Assembly: GCA_022570795.1 (NCBI GenBank)
Contig: JAKUDP010000007.1
Location: 930,001-994,000 of the forward strand
Direction: 5' to 3'
Source: Sphaerulina vaccinii
Taxonomy: Eukaryota; Ascomycota; Dothideomycetes; Mycosphaerellales; Mycosphaerellaceae
Length of the DNA stretch: 64,000 nucleotides
Shown: positions 41,403 through 51,523 of the stretch, one piece after another
How the letters are laid out: each line of letters starts with the position of its first letter
How positions within the stretch are numbered: the first letter of the stretch is position 1
Notes under the pieces: model-generated
Told to the model about the DNA's origin: nothing
Databases searched by the model: none
Seen by the model: the letters and a program-made list of their open reading frames with translations, nothing else
Translations under genes and position numbers: made by a program

Positions 41403-43658
41403 TCAACTTATGTAGACAGAGTAGGCGAAGAATCGTCTCGTGCAGATTGCAAGAAGTAAGAGGAACACGGCGATGACGATGTTACGATGGGCCAGGGATA
41501 TGAGAGATGACCAGATCATAGCAACGTCGACCTTTTCGCCAGTTTCAGTGTCATCAGCTCCAGTATACCAATCTGCATACTTCAGAATCCCGTGCTTACG
41601 ACACAGATTTCGTACGTACTCGTTGCTCTTGACAGATTCCAAGTGGCATGCAAGAATGTGGCAATTGTCAATTTCTAGCCAGAGAAGTGGTGTCTGCGGC
41701 ATGGTCGGCGGGACATGGTACTTGAAGAACTCCCGTATTGAGTCGTTGGCAAGGGCGTACTTGTTTTCATGCTGCCGGACGAGTTGTGGTTTAGTGCCGA
41801 TCAGCTGCGGTAGTATCCAACGCACGTCTTCCTCCCGGAACGAAAAGCGCTCGCCACCACGAGCCTGCATCGAGTATAGCTTACCATCTCGGCGGCATTC
41901 TCGCCGGCAATGAGCTAATATGTCGGCGACATCGAGAGGAGCATCTTGACTTGTCGTCAGCGCGCGGCAGACTGTCTTCAGCAGGAACTGTGTGCGTGGT
42001 TTCGCTAGAGCAGTGTTGCTTCTAATGGAGTCGAATGCGTGGCCGATAGCCACTTCTTTACCAAGTGAGGCATGTTTCATGGCTTCGTCGAATGCAATGT
42101 CGTCCTTCGCGAAGACAAGACATGATAACATATGTCTAGCCCAGCCAAGTTGTCCTTCCGATCCGGTGACGATCTCATCTAGGATGCGTTTGTGATCATA
42201 CTTGCGATCTTCAAAATGCTTATCTAGCTGGTCCTGAACATAGAGCGCAACATCGCAGTCAATATCGCCAGGCACGAGTCTGATCTCGAACGCTTCCGAG
42301 TATATGTCAGCTACGGCGGCATCATTCTGGTCGGACAAGGCAACCTGCAGGGGCGTATGGTCGCAAAGCCTGAGCAGAGCACGCAGTATCTGAGGTCGCT
42401 GGCTACAGGTGTCTAGACCATCGATCACGAGCCAGATCTCTCCTATCTGGTCACAGAGCAGCATCTGTCGGAAGATGTCGAAGAGCAAGCCGAAGTGCAG
42501 GGATGAGCCGGCCTTAGCAAACGACTTCCAGAGCTTCGCTTCTGAACCAGTAGCCATGATATTGGCCAGGACCATAGGACGTTTGTCGATGATCTGAGAT
42601 ATCAGACATCGTAGAAGCAGGTTTGGAGTAAGCTTGTGCGACTGCCACGACAGCTTACAGAAGTTCAACACTAGTGCGCTCGGGCGTTCGATCATGAGAT
42701 ATCGTGTGATGTACGATGTTCCCAGGAATTTACCAGTGCCTCTACCGCCGGTCAGTGCCAGTAGGCCGGAGCTTTTGTCGCTGGTGACATGATTGGAGGC
42801 GGAACGCTGACACCACGCCCTGAAGATGCTCGAGTGCACGATCCATTCGCATGCTTGTGTAGGCAGGAGGTTGTAGTCTCTCTTCAGCATGTCAGAGTGC
42901 TGGCTGACGAAGGCTGCCGTGTTCCACGCAGAGGCAGCACCGACACGTGTAAGGAAGTTTATTGACATAAGCCTTGCCTTGCCAGACACACATTGCAGCT
43001 GCGTGGTATAAGTGATACCGCCATTAGCTAGGACGGGGGCAGCTCTCGCGGCTTGCGACGTAATTGCAGCTCCGACTTTGTTCTCCAGCTGGGTCATTGC
43101 GTTGCGTTGTTGTTGTGTATGAGCATCGTGCTTATCGTTCAGCTGATCTATGACGGTTCGTAGTACTGCCACTCCATGACGCAGATTATTGACAGCGTTA
43201 TCGGTGGCTCCTACGAGGACCCGAACTTCGTGTGCGTCTATTTCGCGAAGCAATCGTAGATAGTCCTCAAGTCGACCTTTTAGCTGGGTGATCTTGGACT
43301 TTTTTCGTGTCGTTCCAATCACAGTTTTGAACTGTGCAATGCGTCCTGGCGACGCCTGCTTTGGTCGAAGGTCATTGAACAGCTTGACAATCTCGTCCGA
43401 GATCGCAGTACATCCAGACCGAGCGTCCTCGATGAGAGTCTCTTGTCGCGTGAGTGGCCGCCAGGCTGAGGGTGCCTGTGGCAGTGCTAGAAGGCGTTGT
43501 CTTGCATGTTCAGCTTGCTGCTTAGCATCGCGTAATGTCTCCGGTGTGTGCTGTGTAGCCTGGTACAAGGCTTCAGTCTGCTCCAGTATACCTGCAGAGA
43601 GTTGTATAAACTGTACAATGCCGGCAGCCAGGCCTACCGCCGTGACAGGATCCAGCAT
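41403..43658 (-). CDS. STAND/NACHT-like protein with HeLo-like N-terminus and C-terminal TM segment
   Basis: 751 aa, single exon. Residues 1-200, from MLDPVTAVGLAAGIVQFIQLSAGILEQTEALY, resemble the HeLo-like/NACHT_N-type N-terminus of fungal STAND proteins, with long helices. The NTPase domain has GLLALTGGRGTGKFLGTSYITRYL as Walker A (GxxGxGK, but the S/T after K is F), and EIWLVIDGLDTC as Walker B (typical D-x-LDEC place). The rest follows the fungal plan: QLGWARHMLSCLVF, DDVRWILPQLIGTKPQ. No ANK, WD or TPR repeats are seen. The C-terminus is a hydrophobic segment, HRNIVIAVFLLLLAICTRRFF, then a short tail. Such proteins act in non-self recognition and programmed cell death; the odd P-loop and anchor suggest an altered role or decay. 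Confidence 0.8.
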   Translation of the reverse strand: MLDPVTAVGLAAGIVQFIQLSAGILEQTEALYQATQHTPETLRDAKQQAEHARQRLLALPQAPSAWRPLTRQETLIEDARSGCTAISDEIVKLFNDLRPKQASPGRIAQFKTVIGTTRKKSKITQLKGRLEDYLRLLREIDAHEVRVLVGATDNAVNNLRHGVAVLRTVIDQLNDKHDAHTQQQRNAMTQLENKVGAAITSQAARAAPVLANGGITYTTQLQCVSGKARLMSINFLTRVGAASAWNTAAFVSQHSDMLKRDYNLLPTQACEWIVHSSIFRAWCQRSASNHVTSDKSSGLLALTGGRGTGKFLGTSYITRYLMIERPSALVLNFCKLSWQSHKLTPNLLLRCLISQIIDKRPMVLANIMATGSEAKLWKSFAKAGSSLHFGLLFDIFRQMLLCDQIGEIWLVIDGLDTCSQRPQILRALLRLCDHTPLQVALSDQNDAAVADIYSEAFEIRLVPGDIDCDVALYVQDQLDKHFEDRKYDHKRILDEIVTGSEGQLGWARHMLSCLVFAKDDIAFDEAMKHASLGKEVAIGHAFDSIRSNTALAKPRTQFLLKTVCRALTTSQDAPLDVADILAHCRRECRRDGKLYSMQARGGERFSFREEDVRWILPQLIGTKPQLVRQHENKYALANDSIREFFKYHVPPTMPQTPLLWLEIDNCHILACHLESVKSNEYVRNLCRKHGILKYADWYTGADDTETGEKVDVAMIWSSLISLAHRNIVIAVFLLLLAICTRRFFAYSVYIS

Positions 43659-45379
43659 GCCGTGTTAGTTGTGAGAGGAACACATATAAAGTTATATGTG
43701 CTGCTCTGAAGACAGTCCGACATGTGTCTGCTCATCAATACTATTTCGCCTTTGCCTTGACGGCGCTTATCGCCTCGTGACCACTGGACATGTTTGCCTT
43801 GTGGCGCTCTGCAGTCATAGAATTCGGCATGATGAACCAATGACATCCAGTATATCATACACGGCTTCTCGCTCGGCAGGATTCATAAGGTTTAGCCAGA
43901 CCTTCTTCTCGTGGACGCAGCAGAGGAAGTCATGCGAGGAGAAGTCGTCTGTTGTGCATCTCAGCGATTATATTGGCAGTAGACGATGCTCGTAGTGCTT
44001 GATCATCTTGAAGGCCATTACCTGGTTGCCACGAAGCGATGTAATAGTGTTGCCCAATCATGCCATGTGATCATCGCATGGTCCGGGAAGTGAACTGCAG
44101 TATGTGCCCTGAGGCCAGCAAGCTAACGAGGCCTTATAGATCAAGTGTAGAAAGGCGAAAGAAGAACATATGTCCTCACAAGATGTCCTTTCGCCTCCAC
44201 CTCGTACGTCCTCGTACTCATCGGACTGTATGTGGATCGATCATGATGATTCATATGGCGAGTGTGTGCGATCTGGGGAGCGGGAGAATATGACTCCACC
44301 ATGTGGCATAATATATTGCGCCACTAATGCCTGCAACGTCGGTGTTCAGCCCACTGCAGGGTGTGCATGATCCATTTCGGTTGCTGCCAGCCATGATCTG
44401 CGTCAATGCCTAATCCTCGCCGTGAAGTGGTCTTCGCTATAAGTGTGTAGCGTGATGCGCAAAGGTACTGAAGATCGTCAAATTGATCACACACTAGTGT
44501 GTGGAAAGCCTCTAGATCTGTAGCAGAAGGAACGTTGCAGAATCGACCTGCTTGAATTCAAGGACAGTGCTCGCGTCTTGGCCTGGAACAGGTCGCATGG
44601 CCAGTACTTGCGCGACAAAAGAAGGAGAAAACATCCGGCTCCGTTGTAGTCGAGAGCTGTGAGTTCCGACGGCCAGGCAATGGCCGAGTGCAGGCGTATC
44701 TTAGGTTGTTGTAGCCAATCCACGCCGAGCAAGTCCGAGGGTCGACAAGAATACAATGATAGATGGCTTGTACAATAGCTCTGATGTCAAGATGGAGGGA
44801 CCCACGTGCGTCGAGGTGTTGAACTGGATCGTGGCGCTCATGCTGGATTTCCAGGCACAGACTCTACGAGTGATGGCCAAGCAAAATCTGAAAACGCCGG
44901 ATCAGGAACTCGTAGTGCAATAGGCTGCCTTATGAAGAATGTCTCGGTATAGTGTATGGGGATGGTCGTCGATCGTGCCACTTCTCCAAGGTTGGGCCCA
45001 TGTATCCCGGTCCTTGCACTCCACGCCCATTGCCAGATTTACTCCGGGCTCGTACCGTTCTATGATCCGAGGACTTCAATGAGAGTGGCTGGCCCTATAG
45101 CGGCGTTCCAACAGTTGCAATCTGTCAGAACTTTGATCACACAAAGTCAGCAGTAAAGTGCAGTCTGATTGGCATTCGTGTCGATGGACTTGAACGATCT
45201 GGAATCGCTCGATCAGTGGCGTGTATCTTCAAAGGTAGTCTTGGCTGGAATTTTCGTTCTTGAGCACACGATCTCCCAATGGCATGGTAACGTTTCAAGA
45301 CGTCCTTCTTATGTATTCAGCTTACGGCCGGGTGGAGTCTCAAGTCTTGCTCGCATATCTCTGATTCCTGGACTCGATC
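43659..45379. other. 1.7-kb intergenic region
   Basis: Between two divergent genes. Several 60-90 codon frames on both strands, none with a recognisable domain or a splice chain. No repeat noticed. Confidence 0.45.
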
Positions 45380-46696
45380 ATGGTTGGAACTGTACGCTTC
45401 TTCAATGCCAGCTGTACAGCAGTTGGTCCAGATTGCCCCGTGGAGCATAGCATATATGGGTACCATCCGAATCTGGGCATCAATGTCTTCCTGGTCTCGA
45501 GCTTTGCCTGCTTCGCGATCATCCATATCTGTCTGGGAATCTGGAAACGAACGCACTTCTTCGCATATCTGCTCACGTTCAGCTGTGCAGGGGAAGTCGC
45601 TGGCTATGCCGGACGGGTGATGCTGCACAACAATCCATATGACGACGTTGGATTCTCCCTGGCAATCAGCTGTCTCAGCTTCGCACCAAGCTTTCTGGCA
45701 GCAGCCATACATGCAACCCTCAAGCATATCACGCTGACCTTTGGCGCAACCACGAGCATTATTCCACCACCGATGTACACTTGGCTCTTTATCGCAATGG
45801 ATATGGTCTGTTTGACGCTGCTGGCTATCGGAGGTGCATTGGCTGGAGATATAAGAAATGCACGTGAGCATGGGACGGCAGGCTATATCTTAATCGTGTC
45901 CGGAATTGTGGCGCAGATCCTCACACTGGTGATATTCGCCGGCCTCGTAGTCGACTATCTGTATCGAACACGTCGAGCATGGCATAATGTACCGTTCGCA
46001 GCCACGAAGCTTCTGGATACCTTAAAATTCAAGCTTTATTTTGCTGGAGTAGCTGTTGCATATATCTGTGTCCTCGTGCGATGCGGGTTTCGACTTCTTG
46101 AGCTTGTTGGAGGTTGGCCGAATACTGCCATGCATAGTCAAGCCGCTTTCGTAGTGTTCGAAAGTTGGTAAGTGCAAGCGTGGTTACTTGTAATACGTAA
46201 CGACTCTGACTGATCGCCTACTAGCATGATGTTCTTGGCAACTACTGCCTTCACTCTGTTTCATCCAGGATTCTGCTTCGCACTGGATGCTGCGCCTCGA
46301 CCCGAGCGGCGAACGTGGAGAATGACTTGGTCCAGACCAACTATCGAGGAGAGTCGAGATGGCTTTGAGATGTGGCAATGTCGAGGAACCACGAGCCACG
46401 TGAACGTCTCGAGTCCTGAGCCAGCTGAGCTCCCTAGTCCCACGGATACCCGGTCTGATGGGACGAGGCAGAATAGCCATAACTCAAGGGTGGTGACTCT
46501 GAAAGCTATGAACAGCGAGGGGAGTCTGAAGCATGAACCGACTGAGACGTGGTATTCCATAGACAGTGACAAGGAGCCAGATCGAGCTTCTGCCAGTAAA
46601 GCCAGAGAAAATTCCACAGAAACATGGTGTTCGGACGCCACGTTAAAGGAAGGAGATGTGTTGCAGATATCATCTGCCTTCGAGAAGCCGTATTAA
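45380..46696 (+). CDS. RTA1-like lipid-translocating exporter family protein
   Basis: Exons 45380-46167 and 46225-46696, intron 57 bp (gtaagt..ctactag); 419 aa. Seven membrane segments with the RTA1 marks YGYHPNLGINVFLVSSFACFAIIH, AGEVAGYAGRVMLHNN, APSFLAAAIHATLKHI, FIAMDMVCLTLLAIGGALAG, and FVVFESCMMFLATTAFTLFHPGFCF over the splice. The family includes yeast Rta1, Rsb1 (long-chain base efflux) and Pug1; they export lipid-like compounds from the plasma membrane. The cytoplasmic tail of about 130 residues is Ser/Glu-rich with a repeated TETWYS / TETWCS motif, possibly a regulatory region. Substrate unknown. Confidence 0.9.
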
Positions 46697-47213
46697 GGCT
46701 CTTTGTGCCCGGACTAATGATGGGACTTGACCACGAATAGCTGGAAATTTAGCGTAGATGAATTTATGAAGAATATGCCATACTACTTACTTACTCTACC
46801 TCCTGCCATGGAAGGCGGTGAAGCGATGTACGCTCTTCGAGGGCGATCTCCCTCAGAACCGTTCTGATCTTGATACTTGTCACTCGTCGTGACATCGTTG
46901 ATTCGAGCGACATCGGCGGCCACGCGCTCTTCGCACCAAACACAAACTGACGCTCAATAATCTTCCTTGTATTATCCTCGTTCGCCGTACACTCTGCTCC
47001 GACTTCACCTGCTCATCAGTCTGATACTGTCTCGAGGATCAGCTTTCACCGCTCGATATAGGCCAATTCGAGCCTCCGATTGCGAGAAAACGAGCTTGCA
47101 AGACAAACCGCCAACGCACTGCACCAAAATCAGACACCGCCTCGCGTTACAGCATACAGCGTCATCCTTCGCGTCCTCAACAGGCTTGTGGCAGTCATAT
47201 ACGCGTGAAGATG

Positions 47214-47334
47214 CTGCTTACTCAGGGGAGTAGCTCAGAAACATTCTCAATGGAATTAGGAAGCGGGAGATGAGACGGGAGCATTGCTTCGTGGTACTTC
47301 CTCGCTATGCTGGCAACAGCCCTTCCCTTTTGGC
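47214..47334. repeat. Direct repeat, copy 1
   Basis: Shares, in order, tgcttactcagggg, agtagct, gggagatgagacgggag, tgcttcgtggtac, tcc, and cttcccttttg with copy 2. It is longer by about 25 bp after agtagct. Confidence 0.8.
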
Positions 47335-47523
47335 GATTGGGGATCAATCATGTCCTCAAACGATGGGAGTGCGGGTGCTGTGGGCAGCTGAGACCACTTT
47401 TTGCGGAGATATCCGAGACAACCAGCATGTCTAACATCTCTCAAGGTTGCATGAGTCACCATGTACTGCGGACTTGTGTGCACGCCAAATGAACTCGAAG
47501 CAGCCGTGTATGATTAAGACTAT

Positions 47524-47618
47524 TGCTTACTCAGGGAAGTAGCTACACCCAGGAGATGAGACGGGAGCTCTGCTTCGTGGTACCTCCCAACCGGTGCCGT
47601 ACAGGCTTTCCCTTTTGC
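47524..47618. repeat. Direct repeat, copy 2
   Basis: Second copy about 310 bp downstream of the first: ttgcttactcaggg, agtagct, aggagatgagacgggag, tgcttcgtggtac, ctcccaac, ctttcccttttg. Non-coding. It lies just beyond the GH105 stop codon. Confidence 0.8.
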
Positions 47619-47701
47619 TGCTCGCAGCAAAGAGTACTACGGAGGGTTCGAGTCACACGAAAGATGATGTTTCTTTCGTGGGATATATCTCTATTTTGAG
47701 C

Positions 47702-48888
47702 TCAAATGAACTTTCGCAGGTACTCTACAAGCATCATCATAGCCATGGCTTGACCATAAGGCATAGAAGTCACTGGGATATCTATATAGTGCTGTAAGTC
47801 GCTGCCCATGCCTGTCCCAAAGCTGACATCTTTTAGTTCTCCGTCTGGTGCGATCCTGGTCAAGACTGCGTGCACAGCCTTGGCAGCAATAGGCTCGAAG
47901 TCTTTGCTGATGTAGCGCTTGCGTACGGCTTTTAAAATACCATAGGCAAAGCCAGCGGTCGCAGAAGCTTCGACATAGCTGCCTTCGTTCAGAGGCACAT
48001 CGAGCAGCGTTCTCCACGCGCCTTCATCATCCTGGAGCTTCTTGAGTGCTATACACTGGGCCTGCAATGTATCAATGAGGTGCGTGCGAAGTCCATCCCC
48101 AGGAGGCAGGTCCAGCAGCTCAATGAAGTCCGGGATAAAGATTGTAAGCCATGAATTGCCGCGAGCCCATCGCGCTCGTGCAAAGTTGTGCCCAAAACCA
48201 CCAGGAGCAGATTCATCGAACTTCCAGCCATGAAAGAATAAGCCTGTTGTGGGATCGAACAAATACTTGATGTGCAATAACACTTGTCGCTTGGCCTCTT
48301 CGATATAGTGCGGCCGTCCGAGCAGCTTGCCAATCTTGGCCAGGGGCAAGACAGTCATCATGAGAGTGTCATCCCACAGCTCGTTATGATTGTACGTCAA
48401 GTACGTAACGTGTTGCATACCGGCAAAGGGAGTACGCTCGAGCTCATACATGGCCCATTCGGCCCAGGAATCTAGCCAAGGAAGGTACGTCTGTTCTCCT
48501 GTCTTCTCGTACAGGTATGCTAACGTAAGAAAAACAGCCATGGTGTTGATGTTCTTGGTTGTGCCTGTGGCCAGTTGACCTTTGAACCATGATTGAATGA
48601 CTTGCAATGCAGGTGTCGAGCCAGTCAAGGTATGATACTGCCAAACGCCATAAAGACCTGATATGTGTTAGCGTGTCAGAGCGTGGTCATCGGCACGATC
48701 ATACCTATGCCGTGCGTCCACTCCCAGTCATTCCATCCTTTAGTATCAATCACTCGACCATCGGCCAAGGGCATCAAGAATTGGCCAGTTTCATCTTTGA
48801 TGTTCACCAGATTGTCTATCAAAAGCTCGACTTTGCTTCTGATGTCGTTCGCATACAAGCCATCTATGCTTACGGACTGTTGAGGCAT
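47702..48888 (-). CDS. GH105 unsaturated rhamnogalacturonyl hydrolase
   Basis: Exons 48705-48888 and 47702-48657, intron 47 bp (gtatga..tatcag); 379 aa. Splicing yields WEWTHGIGLYGVWQYHTLTGS, the conserved opening of the (alpha/alpha)6 barrel. Further marks: NINTMAVFLTLAYLYEKTGE, YNHNELWDDTLMMTVLPLA (region of the catalytic Asp in YteR-type enzymes), LFFHGWKF, FARARWARGNSWLTIFIPDFIELL, and the end PYGQAMAMMMLVEYLRKF. No signal peptide, so it should act in the cytosol, splitting the non-reducing unsaturated galacturonic acid from rhamnogalacturonan oligosaccharides made by PL4/PL11 lyases. Its divergent neighbour is an MFS transporter and the next gene a PL4 lyase, which fits the substrate. 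Confidence 0.95.
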
Positions 48889-49329
48889 TTTGATTGGCTG
48901 ATTTGGACAATAGTAATTGTTCCTGGTAGCAGAAGCAGCCTCGCCAGCAGCAGCAATACTTGAGCAGAGTTCACAAGCTCTACTCGCTGCAATCCTTCAC
49001 CGAACTCCGAGGATCTACCTAAGCGCGCTCCACACGTCGAATCCTTCCCCAGCATACCATATGCGGAGACCCCACAAACTATGCAACTGTTACAACGAAG
49101 CCAAGCCATTTCGGTGCATTGATCATGCTTTGGGGGTCACCGTGGCGCTCTGGGGGTTTCCCTGCAACCACCATCTACGCCAATGACTTCCCTGCTGCTG
49201 TTGCTATCGTGAGATCGTACGAACACGCGAAAGCTAAGCGATGAGTGCCGAGCTGCATAAAGGGCCACGAGGCAATCCACAGTAGTGAACTCTTTCTCGC
49301 TCCACGATCGCACAACTTCACAGACAATC
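48889..49329. promoter_or_regulatory. Shared divergent promoter of GH105 and MFS genes
   Basis: 441 bp between the two start codons. It contains three matches to the carbon-catabolite repressor pattern SYGGRG: 49047-49052 (minus strand), 49063-49068 and 49150-49155. About two would be expected by chance in this length, so they are only suggestive. No binding site for a named pectin regulator can be asserted. Confidence 0.55.
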
Positions 49330-51191
49330 ATGGCACAACTTCGCAATCAACCATGGAACGAGGGCAGCACCGATCAGGACAAAGTCGCCCCAATCGGGAC
49401 ATTGTCGACTGGCGCGAACGACAAGAAGGCAGGCTGGGATGCATCAGAAGTCGAGAGAGTGATGAGCCAGGAAGAATTTGAGAAGGACCACCAGGACTAC
49501 AGTCGTATGGATGTACGCGCAACTCTCGTGTGGCTGCAAAGATGATCACTGACACTTTGTTCCGCAGGCCGAAGTAGCAAAGTATGCGAACGTAGCAGCT
49601 ATCGACATTAGTCCATCGGAAAACAGCCGCTTGAAGAGGCTCATCGACAAACGAGTTCTGACAATCATGGTGTTTACCTACTTCTTACAGGCGCTGGACA
49701 AAGGCACTCTCTCGTTCACCTCAATCATGGGTCTGCGTGACGACCTGCACCTCGTAGGACAGCAATTCTCCTGGCTGACTACCTGCATCTACATCGCCAT
49801 CTTGGTCGTCGAATACCCGATCAACTTCCTCGTACAGCGACTCCCCATCGCCAAATTCCTGGGAACATGTATTATCCTCTGGGGCTCGATATTAGCGTTT
49901 CACGCCGCAGCAGGAAACTTCGCAGGCATCACAGCCTTACGAACTCTTCTAGGTATATTCGAAGCAGTCTGTCAGCCAACTTTCCTTATCATGAGCTCAA
50001 TGTGGTACAAGCGAGAGGAACAGGCATTCATCGTCAGCTGCTGGTATTGCATGAACGGAGCACAGCAGATCGTTGGCGGTCTTCTGGCATACTGCTTCTC
50101 ACTCATTGGGCACAATGGTGCGTACTCGCCGATCAAGTCCTGGCAGGCAATCTTCATCACTTATGGTGTTCTCTCGGTCTTCTGGGGCATCTTTGTCATC
50201 TGGTGGCTGCCAGATTCGCCGATGCGAGCGAAGTGTTTCACAGAGGACGACAAGCGGCTCATGGTACGTGACATCAGGACATGACAAAATCTGAATCGAG
50301 AGACTAACGTCCGCTAAGGTCGAGCGAGTGCGTAGCAATAAGACTGGAATACAGAACAAGAACTTCAAGAAAGAGCACGTAATCGAAGCACTCACCGATG
50401 TGCAGTGCTGGTGCTACTGTCTCATTCAGATCTGCACCACTTTGCCGACTGGTGGGCTTGGAGCATTCGCAAACATCATTATCAAAGGTCTGGGCTTCAC
50501 GACGCTGCAGGTGCAACTATTGGCTATGGTTCTCGGGGCATACATCATAATCATTCTCTTCAGCTCAGCATGGCTGGTGAAGAAGACTGGCCAGAACACT
50601 TTGATCATGGCATTGTTCTGCATTCCGTAAGTGTTGACTTGCTCATGATGATAGCAATTGAAGCTGATGCTGTTCGCAGTTCCTTCGCGGGCACAGTCGT
50701 CTTGATGACGGTCGAGAACACAAGTGTAGCGACAGAAGCAGGCTTGCTGTTCTCATATTACATTGTCCTCTCGTTCTGGGCAGCGCAAGGTCTTGGTATG
50801 AGCTTGTTATCACGTAACGTTGCCGGCCAGACCAAAAAGAGTGTTGCAGTGACCATGAACTTTGTCGCGTGGGCTGTGGGTAATGCTATCGGTAAGTTTC
50901 ACCCTCGTATTGCATTCGGAAGTTTGTTCAGAACTCTAACACCTTGCAGGGCCTCAGGTCTTCCTATCTTGGGATGCTCCTCGCTATTTCATCGCATTTG
51001 CGGTGCACATTGGTTGCTACACGCTGCTCATTCTGACACTCATCGTGTTGCGCATTACGTTGATGAGGCGCAATGCCAAGAGAAACGAGGTAGCTGCAGC
51101 TGGCATCGCTGAGGCCAAAGACGAGAATACGACGCATGCGTTTGAGGACTTGACTGACAAGGAGAACACTACATTTAGGTACCAGTACTAG
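49330..51191 (+). CDS. MFS transporter, allantoate-permease (Dal5-type/ACS) family
   Basis: Five exons: 49330-49512, 49568-50263, 50319-50626, 50680-50891, 50950-51191; introns 55, 55, 53 and 58 bp; 546 aa. Twelve hydrophobic segments with family marks: RLIDKRVLTIMVFTYFLQALDKGTLSFTSIMGLRDDLHLVGQQFSWLTTCIYIAILVVEYPINFLVQRLP, ALRTLLGIFEAVCQPTFLIMSSMWYKREEQ, FVIWWLPDSPMRAKCFTEDDKRLMVERVR, and a C-terminal SRNVAGQTKKSVAVTMNFVAWAVGNAIGPQVF (GH/NVAG..K+). Dal5-type proteins carry organic anions: allantoate, nicotinate, uronates, sugar acids. Between a GH105 hydrolase and a PL4 lyase, uptake of unsaturated rhamnogalacturonan oligosaccharides or a uronate is the natural guess. Confidence 0.92.
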
Positions 51192-51523
51192 CGCTATTCG
51201 TAGTTTCATGCACACAGATCTGCCGAAAGATGTGTTCACTAGGTGTGCCGCCCCCACAGGAAGTACTAGTAGATTGTACAGTTCTCTCCAAGCTACAACC
51301 ACATCATAAGGGTGATTTTCTCACATGATAACACGACCAAACACTATATGTCCGGTCTCGAATGCACCGAGAGGCGGCCGCAAGCGAAAGAGCCCCTCTC
51401 GAAGGCACGGGAGAATCATGGCACCCATGAACCTATGTTGCCATAAAGGCCAGCGCTTGTACCATGAGTATTCCAGGTATAGCCGCATAGGCACTCCACT
51501 CGGCACTCCACCTCTTTCCCAGG
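51192..51523. other. Intergenic / PL4 promoter
   Basis: 332 bp between the MFS stop and the PL4 start, same strand. Short frames only. Confidence 0.45.

Larger units (their letters stand above)
46697..47701. other. Intergenic with a direct repeat
   Basis: About 1 kb between convergent gene ends. Holds the two repeat copies listed separately. A B-box-like string ggttcgagtca at about 47647 has no A box or folding arms, so no tRNA is called. Confidence 0.5.

Noticed and set aside
47640..47660. tRNA-like B box (ggttcgagtca)
   Set aside because: No A box at the right distance and no foldable T arm or acceptor stem.
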